NCBI GenBank assembly: GCA_032209605.1
Contig: JASFXZ010000003.1
Span: 8,992,807-9,056,806, forward strand
DNA from: Mactromeris polynyma
Taxonomy: Eukaryota; Mollusca; Bivalvia; Venerida; Mactridae
Direction: 5' to 3'
Length of the DNA stretch: 64,000 nucleotides
The notes below the pieces were generated by a model, which did no database searches, was not told the origin of the DNA, and saw nothing but the letters and a program-made list of their open reading frames with translations. Position numbers and translations under genes: made by a program. Positions 47,201-59,400 of the stretch are shown piece by piece. Each line of letters begins with the position of its first letter. Within the stretch, counting starts at the first letter, position 1.

Positions 47201-48733
47201 TAAATTATGTTCACATACATATTATGTTCACTTATTCTCTATATTTTATCATAGTTGATGAACTTTAAGTGCCTCTATGGAAGATTCTACTTTCACTTTT
47301 GTTGGCTGTTGTTGAATACTCAGCTTTTTTAAGGGGTGGGGGGGGGCACATGGGCTTGAAATATTCTGCTATGATTGCCTAACTTTGCCATAATATCAAA
47401 GCAAAAAAACCACACAGTCAACTTAAGTGTGACAGTGTGCGGTGCTTTCACAGATATTGAATCTCACTAGTTTAGATAAACACTTAAGAGCATACATAGA
47501 TACTAAACTATGAGTAGTTACCATAACTGTTAGGATTTTAATTTCATTATACAACAAGCCTTGAACAAACACATTTTTATGTCTACACTAGGTATATTGA
47601 TGCAACAGGATAAGTGTACATGTATTTTCAATAATTACAGTTATTGATATACAGTAACTTTGTCTATCATATGTTCCAGAGTGGGTAAATGATAACATTT
47701 TTGAAGAGTTTTCTATACTGCATTATACAATTACTGCCTTTTATTGAGGCTGATATAAGGATTTATAAACCTGGTGGAAGTGATATCAACTGAGGACTCC
47801 GCCCATAAGTCAATACAATATTTGATCATTTATCATGTGACTGTGTTTAGACCAATGAAAATGTCTGTGAATATCGATTATAATCTTACTTATGATATTA
47901 ACTTTATTCTGTATGTGTAGTAAATTCACACATAGGTTACAAAAATGTGATATTACCTCAAAACTTCCACAATTACTGTATCAATGCAGTGCAAAGTCAA
48001 CCGGGTTGAAGTGTACTCATTTCTTCGAGTTAACTAGTCATTACTCTCGGTATTGGCATATCCATGACTGTTGCTTTGTTAAATAGATCGCAAGCTTTTT
48101 CATGTGTCATTTACATCGAGAATATTCTTCCTGTCTGGTGATATTCTATTTTTAGACACAATTTTCTGATACAAATATTGTTCAATTTTATCGAATATTT
48201 GTAAAAACTATTTTATTACAGGGTGTGGGGATTATTCTCAAACTGTTTAGTGTTTCTTAGTCATTGAACCTGAGTATCTTCACATCTGTACATAGGAGGA
48301 CATCAGGATATTTCACAGTCCATTATATTCTGTTGTACGGGTTTTAAAAATTATCCAAAATTAGTGACAGCATGAGCACACATAGTTCTTGATATTTAGT
48401 TCATGCGTACAAAAAGGGAAACAACTTTGGTTATTGTTGTACATGTTATTGGATTTTATTATTATATTTACCAGACATCTTGTCTTTGAATTTACTCAAA
48501 TTTGAATTTAAATGTTGTATGTTATTTCTGTTGATAATCGTTCATATATCTGCTTTTTTTGTTAATTTTGTTAGTCTTAGATAATTAGGGGCTTTTGACA
48601 AAAATGGAAAATTTAGTGTAAATAAATATTGTAACATATATATACTAATTATTTTTCAAAATTTATATCTCCAGCAAATAAAATTCATGTTGTTTATTTC
48701 ATTTGTTGTTGTTTTTTGTCCATGAGGTTGTTG
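44283..48733. other. Intergenic, no supported gene
   Basis: AT-rich sequence with a G-run near 44789, another near 47335-47346, and a block at about 46005-46145 repeating 'ctca' and 'tgagat' in both orientations. No exon with family support. Confidence 0.5.
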
Positions 48734-49610
48734 TAAATTGTGTAAGAAATGAGAATGCTTTCATGACTGAATTGTGTAAGAAATGAGAATGCTTTCATGA
48801 CTGAATTGTGTAAGAAATGAGAATGCTTTCATGACTAAATTGTGTAAGAAATGAGAATGCTTTCATGACTAAATTGTGTAAGAAATGAGAATGCTTTCAT
48901 GACTGAATTGTGTAAGAAATGAGAATGCATTCATGACTAAATTGTGTAAGAAATGAGAATGCTTTCATGACTGAATTGTGTAAGAAATGAGAATGCTTTC
49001 ATGACTGAATTGTGTAAGAAATTAGAATGCTTTCATGACTGAATTGTGTAAGAAATGAGAATGCTTTCATGACTGAATTGTGTAAGAAATGAGAATGCTT
49101 TATGACTAAATTGTGTAAGAAATGAGAATACTTACATGACTAAATTGTGTAAGAAATAAGAATGCTTTCATGACTGAATTGTGTAAGAAATGAGAATGCT
49201 TTCATGACTGAATTGTGTAAGAAATGAGAATGCTTTCATGACTGAATTGTGTAAGAAATGAGAATGCTTTCATGACTGAATTGTGTAAGAAATGAGAATG
49301 CTTTCATGACTGAATTGTGAAAGAAATGAGAATGCTTTCATGAATGAATTGTGTAAGAAATGAGAATGCTTTCATGACTGAATTGTGTAAGAAATGAGAA
49401 TGCTTTCATGACTGAATTGTGTAAGAAATGAGAATACATTCATTACTGAGTTGTGTAAGAAATGAGAATGCATAACATGCCAAATTTGTGTAAGAGATGA
49501 AAATACATTTGTGAGCAAATTATGTAAGATAAGAAAATACATTTGTGACTGAATTGTGTAAGAGATGAAAATACATACTTGACTAAAATATGTAAGAAAT
49601 GCATTCACGA
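48734..49610. repeat. 34-bp minisatellite, about 20 good copies plus decayed ones
   Basis: Unit AATTGTGTAAGAAATGAGAA then TGCTTTCATGACTG. Regular 34-bp spacing holds to about 49440; after that, units become diverged and shortened to about 49600. It lies between the annexin and WDR90 genes. Confidence 0.96.
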
Positions 49611-50304
49611 CAAGGTACTGTAGAAGCATTTACAATAAATTTGCTTCCAACCCTCAAATTGATGATCATACATTTTTTCAAAAAATACAACTAGTAAAAT
49701 ACTACCAATAAATAGGTATGGAATATAACCCCATTGACTATGTCTACCTCATCAATGAAGAGCTAATTAATAAAAATTCTGAAATAGTTCGTCCTGTCTG
49801 GTCTTTTTTCTAATTTTATGAAAGATTGGTGGTAGTGTTGACAATTTCTGTCAAAATTAATATGAAATGTGAAAACAAAAGTATGGAAAAGAAATAGTAT
49901 TGTCAGCATTAATTAACTGTAAAAGGTTTGAAAGAAGAAACTGAACATCAAAGAAAACGGGGGTTAGTTTTTCTCCTGTTAATTTATTTATTTATTTTTG
50001 TTAGTACCACGAAAATAGAAGCTAACAGGCTACCAATGTGCCAAAAGACAGTTTTCGATGTTCACCGTATGAGTTATAATTTGCTCAAAATAAGATGTTG
50101 AAATACATAATGCATGGCATACTCCTAATTAAACTTACTTCTGTCGTCACGAATCAGTATATTTAATTCTATTATTTAATATAACCTGTCGTGAAATTTA
50201 TTTTTCAGTTGTAACATATTAAAAGTTTTTGTCAAATTGGTTGCAAAGCATGATTTGACGTAGGCCATTTGCTAAAGGAGTTGGTAACAAGTCGTGAATA
50301 AATG

Positions 50305-50336
50305 TATGCGCATGCGTGGTAAACAAACATGGCGGC
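50305..50336 (+). promoter_or_regulatory. Probable WDR90 core promoter elements (NRF1-like and YY1-like)
   Basis: TATGCGCATGCGTGG (50305-50319) matches the palindromic NRF1 site TGCGCATGCGC in its core. ACATGGCGGC (50327-50336) resembles the YY1 site AAGATGGCGGC. They lie about 100-130 bp before the start codon with no obvious TATA box, a layout common for housekeeping and centrosomal genes. Confidence 0.55.
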
Positions 50337-50438
50337 AAAACAAACTTGAGAATATTGGAGAGGCTGGTTATTTTTAATTTTTCTTATAAAGAAAAATTAT
50401 TAGACAACCAAACTATTATATGAAAATCGATTTACAAA

Positions 50439-50448
50439 ATGGCACAAT
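50439..50448 (+). CDS. WDR90: WDR90 exon 1
   Basis: ATGGCACAAT followed by GTAAGT. It encodes MAQ and the first base of Leu-4. The tiny exon joins to WQHPYVNVF as in other WDR90 N-termini (MxxxWQHPxxNVF), which fixes the start. Confidence 0.85.
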
Positions 50449-53400
50449 GTAAGTTGCAATTTGTGGTCAATATATGCGTATTTATTAATGAAAACGCTTG
50501 TAAATATTAGTTCGTGCCGTGACATGTTTTGTAGTCCGTATCGATATTGCTTACAAATTACATCCCAATTGATGTATTTTGAGTGTTCGTCATTATTGCA
50601 ATCTTGTCATCGTTCTGGAATTATTCAGTTTTAAAGTTGATCAATTCATTTACCCGTATCAACCCATAAGTAATCATATTGCTCCTGACTTGGTCCTTAT
50701 TCATAATTATTGATAATGAAATAAACTAATCGTCATTTATCGTCAAACTCATGTTATTGTAAAGGTGCATGGTTAGAAGGCCGCTGGGTTAGCTCAGTCA
50801 GTCGAGTGCTGTGCCAGTGTTTAGGCAGTTGTGGGTTTGAGTCCAAGATCAGGGGTTTCTTGCCCCTTGATTAACTACAATAGTGGCAGCGGTGTTTGAA
50901 GGCCCACATAGGTTGAGCCAAAAAGGCAAGAATGTGGAGTAGGGGTGTAGGAATACTAGGATTAGAACTCATAGGAGGCCACCTGGTTAGCTCATTTGAT
51001 AGGGCGCCATTTTAGTGTTTATGGAGGGTCATGGGTTCATGCCCCTTATTGGGTACACTTCCCCATCAATGTATACTTCATTATTATCACTTCTTTTAAG
51101 TTCTTATAATTCCGATGCCAGTATCGATATTTTTTTTAAAAGGGCCCCAGGCAAATTTGATTTTGTTCATGATAAATCAAAGTTTCATAAAAATGTATTG
51201 ACAAATTGTGTAAATTGGTCAATTTTTCTAGTTTTACTGTCTAACGATATTGCAAACCTCTGCTGGTACCTCCTCTCAAAATCCATGCAATCCAGTAAAG
51301 GAATTTGTCTCAAATTTGTTCAAAAAGGCGCTCATTTCACATTGGGAATGCAGCCCAATTTCAGCCCTATGGGACAGCTAGAATAAACCCTTGGTACTAT
51401 TATTACCACAGTCCTAAAACTTCTGCTATGTACTAAACAACATTGATCAGGAAGCCTATTCTAACAGTCAGTCATTCACTACACTTGGTTTGTCACCATT
51501 TGCAGAGCTATTAAAGAAGGCATTGGCTAGCCACCAACATCATAGTCAAGCTGAGTAATAACGAGAAAGCTACATGTCTGGTAATTAATGTATGTTAAAC
51601 TGTCATAAATTGGCATCAAAATACGTTGTTTTGGAAATAACTTTCTATGTTCAGAAGAATATTGTGTCCTTTCCTAGTCCCTGGAAATTATCTAATTGCT
51701 CAGTCCATGATATTGTGAGTACATATTCTTGTGTATTTCAGTGTGGCAGCATCCATATGTTAATGTGTTCAAACATTTCAATGTTTCATCATGGAAGAAG
51801 GCTACAAAGGAAGGGGAAGTCACTTCGTCAATGGTATGTCATTTTGAATGGTTTTGCCATTTCATGAATGTTGTCTTATATACAAATTATGTAATGTAGT
51901 TTGTCTTCTTCTTTTCATATTGTAAATGAAGCAAGTATGATTTGATTCATTTTTTAATGTACATATTAATAAGTACTTTTTTCTGATAAGTATTTTATTA
52001 CTAATATTAATAGAGAAATTGTATATGTTACTGGGTTACTGTAACTATTGGTAGATAACTTGAATTATTTATTTATTTGTAACTGAACCTTGTTTCATTT
52101 CAGGACAAGTCAGTAAAGGCTACTGTGTTCAAAATAGTTGGATCAATACCTGCAGGAAACTATATACAACTTCCAAAGACAAGTACTCAGTCCCTTGGTC
52201 TTACTGGTCGTTACATGTATTTGCTTATGAAGCCTATTCCTACTAAATACTTCGTAGTGCACATTGATGTGGCCACGCAGGACAATCTTGTTGTGAGGAT
52301 ATCGTTTTCTAATTTATTTAAAGAGTTCAAATCAACTTCAACATGGCTGCAGTTTCCATTTGTTTGCAAAGCAACAAGAGGCACTGTGCATGCTGTGACT
52401 GCAGTCACTGGAAAAGGTAAGATCTGAGTTCACCAGAATGGTCTGACTGCGTGACATGTGGTGTAAAATTTTATTTAGATTGATAGAAAAATACCAAAAT
52501 AATCGAAGACTAAGTTATTTTTTAGACTGCGTGTAGAACGCGTCATGCTACTGCAGTAATTGAAATTATAATTATGACATTTCTCTGTGAATATTGCTAA
52601 TACCTATTTAGGGATTTTTATGAAAGTGGTCTCATTACATTAAAGTGATCATCTTAAAGGGGTTACTGATTGAGGCTGTTGTTGGTGGTGATGCTGGGGG
52701 TCTTATGTTCTTGCTGATTGCTAATTATAATTCGTACTGTTGTAATTGTCTCGAGATAGATTAGCATCACTTTATAAAAACGTAATTATCCATGTATGAA
52801 ATTAATTTGATAGTAGATTAAAACTTGTCCTAGGCTGCTACCAACTAAAACATTTTATTGTATGCATAAAAACTGTACTGATAATTTTTGCCAATAAACT
52901 TTGAATATGATTTCTATTTATATAGAAAATTGCGGTCCAGCTCCTCTGTCAACAAGATGGACGATTTTGTGCTTGGACTTCGAGTACATTCTGTCGATGT
53001 ATCTCAACAGAAAATATGCCTACATCAAAGGTGTTCGACTTTGTGCCAATATGCTTGTAAAGAATTTTTTCACCAGTGACGTTCAGTATGAGCCAGGTAA
53101 ATGTTTCATTCTCTTTTCTGTTGCTAATTTGTCAATATTTGGTGATGAAGTGATAGTCTTCCCTTATACTACTTGTGCTGATCCAGTTAATTGGGTGTGC
53201 ATTATAGACTACTCTGGTTTATTTGTAACATGTCCAATGTTCATTAGCATTAAAGGGTAGATCTTGGCAGTGGGCCAAAACGTATGTTACCTTATTTGCA
53301 CAGATGGGGTTAGTTATCATCACAGTATCGACCAAGTAAACAGAGTCATTATTTATTAGAAATTTGGTCAGGTTCAACACTCCAGATATGTCACCATGAT

Positions 53401-56400
53401 CTAACTTGATAGACAACCTACTTCGTTAATTACCCTACGGTTAACAACTATTACATACTCGCTGATAAGATTTGTTAATTCCATTTTGCTGGGGTCATTT
53501 ATTTAGCAATTGAGTCCAGGCCTTAAAAAAGACTTGGCCTGAATTAACTTCAACTCAACTGTTGGTAGCCCGAATTAGCAATTAGGTATGTCTGGGACAT
53601 CAGGCTAGTGGATTTCTAGAGCCCTGCATTTTTTATGTCTGTATTGAACTAAAAATGTTATTAAATTTTCAGAAAAGACACTTATGGTTAAAAGATAATA
53701 TTTGTCAGATAAACGTCCAAAAAGTTATCTCGCAATAGTCATTCAAGTTTTCTAATGGTGATTTGTTGGTATTGTATTGATTTGAACCTGTTCCATGTGC
53801 TATCAGAGCAAAATATCTTAATACGTCAATGTTATTTATATATCAGTCATTACTGATCTGTTCATTTATTACTATAATTTTAGGACTATCAGTAGAACTA
53901 GTGAAGAAGGCAGGTGGATTGTCTGGTCTCTCTCCGTTACCGAGGGAACTTGATTTTCCTGTTATGAAAGGTGATAGATGGCATGATTTGTATGATATGA
54001 TCAAATTCCCAGCTGAAGGAAGCAACAAACCACATGATACTATACAGTCTGTATCAGCTGGACCCAGTACAAAAGGTTGGTAATATTGTGTTATTATAGA
54101 CTTAGTCTGATATTAATAACAGTTGAGTCTGTGATCTAGTCGTACTGTTATCTATGTAGTAAACCTCAATAATAAGACCACCTTTTGGACCCTTGAAAAC
54201 TGGTATTCTTATTGAGGTAGTCTTAATGTAGGTTGAGTAAAGATAAAGAGCAAAACTTTGAATATGGTCTTTTCAGGTGGTCTTATTATTAGGTGGTCTT
54301 TAAGTGAGGTTTTACTGTATATGCAGACTTTTTTTTAATACCATGAAGGGAAGACAGACAGTATCTATAATTTTCTGTTTTGACATGTGGTACAATTCAT
54401 CTAGTCTGATGCAATCTGGTATAATGGTTTTCTTAGACCAACATTTTGCCTTTCATCATCATTAAGGTAATGACCAATTTTCTTTGTCTAATCTGATAAA
54501 GATATTTATTTTTTTCATAACCAAATAAGGAAATTAGCTGTGTGTGGTAATCTTTATTTAACTGAGTATTTCTATATTCAAATATTATTAATATTATGGT
54601 AATATTTAAAATGATTGGATGGTTTTCAGCTGTTAGACCAACATCTAGTGGACCTAGGAGAATAGAATCAAAGAAGATTGATGTCAGTAAATGTGTGTCT
54701 GATAGGGTTTCTTTGATACATAACATCACTAAAGATGGCACAAAGGTAATCTATCTTAAAATCAAAAGATTAGGCTAAATGGTTGAAGGGAAGAGTGCTT
54801 GACTCTGATTAATGGTTCGAAGGTTGTTTAAGCCCTGTTTTATGCAGATTTTGATCACAAACTTCAAAATCCCTGAATTTGGTATGAGTACTGGTTATCA
54901 ACCCAGGAAGTAGTCATAGAGAGGGATTAGTATAAGTTGCCCATACTTGTTTCACTTTCGATATAAATTAAATAACTTTAAATTCAACTTTCAGAATGCG
55001 CTAATTTTTGAGTGGCATGTGATTGTTGTAAACATGTATTTCTAAACAAATTCATCTAAATTTTAAATTATAAAATAGTCTTTATTCTTAATTCTATGTA
55101 TCTAGTCAAATATTCATGTCTGTTCATTACAAGTCATTGAATCAGTTATTAAGAATTTTATGTATTTCATATATTTATATAATAGAACCAAATAACTGAA
55201 AAGGGTAGTTATCAATACTTTACCAAACCGAGAGACACCTGTATCATTGCAGCTCTAAAATGAAATTATTTAAACTTTCAGCGTCACAGAAGGAAACCGA
55301 TTACCTCAGAATTACCATCTGTTGGTGTTGATGATATAGATGTGAGAAAAGACAGGGAGGGAGAGATTCATGTGTTTGCTCACCCTGATGATGTTGTTGT
55401 CCATCAAGATGATAAATACACGGGAGAGGTAGAATAGTACTTTGTAATCTTTTCGTAGGTAGACGTTGCAGTTGAGGGAGGAAAGTATCTTGACATTTGA
55501 TCTGAATGGAATCTAGCCTTGGGTGAGGTTGATCTGCAAATTTCCCAGTCTCTGAATTGATGCAAATACTTGTTTATATAAACCAGGAAGTAGTCGCCAA
55601 GAGTGATTCATATAAGTTGTAAGCTTGTTAAACAACTGGTATGAAATGAATTGTGAAGTCCAGTCAGAAATGGCATATACAAAGGGCACAGCCACTCCCA
55701 AGGAGGCATGAACATGTATACATTCTGGCAACCAAGTGCACAAACAAAAGGATCACAAGATAAATATATATGATAGGTGAAAAAAATCTTTCAAAAAAAT
55801 GTAACTGTTGATAATGTCATTAGTGATAAATAGGAGTCCTGAGAAATGTTTCTGAAACAGGTAAATGTCCTTTATTGTAACTTTAATGAAAAATTGTTAA
55901 AAGTATGAGTAAGCTGAACAGACAAGAGAGTTCAGTTTTGACTGGAAGACATGTATTTGTGTCTACTTCAAATTGATGTAGCTTTTCATAGATTTGCATA
56001 TAACCCTTTTTATGCCCCGCTATTCTAAAAATGGCAAAGGGACATTATGTGTTATCCCTGTCTGTTAGTGCGAAAAACTGGTTTCCGATCAGTAACTCTT
56101 GAAAGGCTGGATGGATTCAGTTCATATTGGAGTTCGGTTACAATCCTCCAATTTTTGGAAGAGTTATGGCCCTTTTTAAAGTTAAAAGCCCAAAACGGGG
56201 GGCATTTGCATCCTATGGAGACTTCTAGTTAGAGTCTTGCACCATATTATAAATATAAGACGTTTATTTCATGATGTTCATTGTTATTCATTTTGTTCAG
56301 AGCATTGTGTCGAGAGTTGATAGATCCACCGATCTGCTGCCTGTAAAGAAATCAGCATACAAGGTAATTTATGAGAACTAATATTTAAAAACCCCGCTCC

Positions 56401-59400
56401 GTTTTGGCTTTAAACCCAGGTGGCCCAGGTTTGATACCCAGACGAGGCATGTCACGTCCTTCCATGAAATTTGACTACGGTCATTCGTCCTCCTTCATTG
56501 ATCCATGCTGAAGTGCAAGTTTGTACTGGTTGATAATTAATTCCAGGAAAACTGGTTAAAACAACTGTCTGCCTTGTGTAACTGAAAAAATGGTGAAAAA
56601 TGGCACCAAACCTGAACTGTATCTGAATGATTGTTTTATGTTCCCGATGATTCCTGACACTTTGTTTGACTTGAATGGATTTGGACAAACAAAGTGTACT
56701 TGGCATTGATTGGAACCATTTTTGGCCCCTTCAAACAGTTAAAAATCCCTGTCTATGGAAGAGCCTGGACTATGTTGCCCTGCTATCTTTTATCAGCCAT
56801 ATTATATATACTGATGTGTTGTTTATTGCAGATATTAGAACCTGACCCCATACTCAGATTGAAGAGAATAATAGGTTATGGTGGAAGTTCATTCAGAGAT
56901 GTAAGTTGTTGTTCCTTAGGCCTAAACTATTGTTTAAAAATTCATACAGTCGGTACAGACTGTGTCACAATCATGGACAGATTTATGTTTTCTCTACATG
57001 TGAACAAAAATGTTATTACTGAAAAGAAACATGCCTGTTCCGTCTAACACCCTTGAATTTCTACTCCCCAAAAGTCAAAGTACCTGCCCCGGGTTTCGGT
57101 CTACTGGGTTACTACGAAGACTGTACTCTTTGTAAAAAAATAATTTTCATCTTCGTTTTATTTCCAGGCATTATGGACAGAAGATGGTCATTGCTTAGTG
57201 TATCCTTGCCATGCTGTTGTGGTAGCCATGAAAATATCCAATGGACATCAAAGATTCTTCATTGGCCACACAGACAAGGTATTGCTTAATTAAATTTTAC
57301 AGGAGGCATAGCAGTCGAGGAGTAGAATGCCTGACTCCTCATCCAAAAGTAATGAGTTCAAGTGTCAAGGCAGGCTTAACTAATTCTTCTGAGCTATTGC
57401 CTACAGTTTGTACAAAGCACTGTACAATTTTCAATAAAAACTGACTTTGTATTATAATTTATCTACACAACAGCTAAAATCTATTCTACTCATAGCACAT
57501 CCCATTAGCGGACAGAATATTCTGATTTTGTGTTTGATGTGAAATGTATTTGCTTCCTTTAATGTTTCCTATTGATTTGTTCAGGTTTCAGCTATTACAA
57601 TGACAGCCAACACAGAGCTGATGGCGAGTGGTCAAACGGGTCCATTAAGTGTGGTCAGAATATGGAGGGTACTGAGTGGAGAGTGCCTTGCATTATGTAA
57701 AACCCATGCTCATTCCTTGTCATCACTAAGGTTAGTAAAACAATAAATACTGCCGTTAACTTGAGCAGCACAAAACTTGTATGCAATTCATGTATGTAAA
57801 AAACTACATAAAATGTATATTAAAAAATCCTACTTATTTGATATGGATTGACATTGTTGCTGATGAAAATGTTTTTATTTAACTGAAATTGACATATTTA
57901 AGAAGCTGAACTCCTGTCTTTGAAGTCAGATTGCTGCCCCTGAAAAATGCTTTTGTATTGCCTAAAATGTGCAACTTTCCATTCACAAGCGTATTAATAT
58001 CAAACTAACAGAAAGCTTTTTTGTGAAATGAAAGGTGATTTAGTGGTTTGAAACTATCATATAGTCACCAGAAAAGGGAAGGAAATGGTTTTGCATTCAA
58101 AGTTGATAAAATTGTAATATTGTTGCCAAAATGATTGAACATTATCAAATGTCTGTGCATGTTAAGTACAGTGAAATCTTGATATTAAGACCACTATTGG
58201 TTCTGAAGAAAGTAGGTCTTAGTTATGAGGTGGTCTGATTATTGAGTTGAAGTATGGAAGAAAGTAAAACCCATTATAAATGGTTGTATTAATCGGGTTT
58301 GAGGTGGTCTTTTAGTGCGGTTTTGCTGTAATATTAATGTTTGTTCATCATTTCAGTTTTTCACATAAAGGAAATCTACTTTGTGGTGTTGGCAAGGATA
58401 ACCATGGAAAAAATGTAAGCTTTGAATATTTTGTCATATTATTATACTCTTACCTCAATCGAATATTTGTCATCAGCATATTCTCTCACATCTTTAAACT
58501 ATTATGTAAGTAATTCTAAGTTAAATGACCTTTGGTGTTGCTTTTTTTGTGCATTCTTTACAAAAACAAACTTTTGGAAGAGCAGAATTTGGAATAGAGT
58601 TAAACAGATAAAAATGTAACTTTTTGATGGATTTTGTGTTTGTGTCATAACAACCAATGTATGATTTTTAGGTTTTATTGTGCATAAAGTTTATGAGCAT
58701 TTATATTATACTTAATAGTACAATCTTGTTGTTGAAATATCCCAGAAATGGGATTACTGTAACATCTGGTTTAAAATTCACTCTGTTTCAATACTTCAGC
58801 CAAAGTTGGCCTTTTTCAAGAGCGCTGAATACTGTTATATCCCTATATCAATATAACACAAGCTTACTTACTTACTTACTTAGGACACTTACTAGCCTGT
58901 GTTATATTGATATTGTATTATAACAGTGTTCAGTGCTCTTGAAAAAGGACAAGTTTGGCTGATTTATTGAGATAGAGTGAATTTTTATACAAGACATTAT
59001 TAGTACAGTACTTGTCTTTATCAGGTAATGTGTTTTCATCATATTATCTAACTTATAGTGAGTCTTTTAATTTACCCTTTCAGATGGTTGTTATTTGGAA
59101 CACAAGCAAAGTCGGTAAAACACGAGAGGTTTCTGTGATGGCAAAAGCACATACAGATGTAGATATATGTAGAATGAGAGTTGCTGCCTTTGATGACACC
59201 AGGTGAGAATATGTCTGTGATATTGTTATATTGCCTAGCCCAAGAGGTTGTGAGATTGACTCATGGGACAGAATGTCTGGTTGGCTCAGTCGGTCTATGT
59301 TCTCTGTGACAATTTGACTGAAGATAATACATCCTAAGTCATTTGTCCAAGACCTCTGATTCATATGGGGTCAGTTGTTTGAAGAAGAATAGGTTAGTAC

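Noticed and set aside
50776..50860. A tRNA gene with clear A and B boxes
   Set aside because: The sequence cannot fold into a full cloverleaf and is followed by a SINE body with a second related unit; it is a tRNA-derived SINE.
51015..51386. 123-residue open frame in WDR90 intron 1
   Set aside because: It begins inside a SINE unit and has no domain; the supported WDR90 exon 2 starts at 51742.
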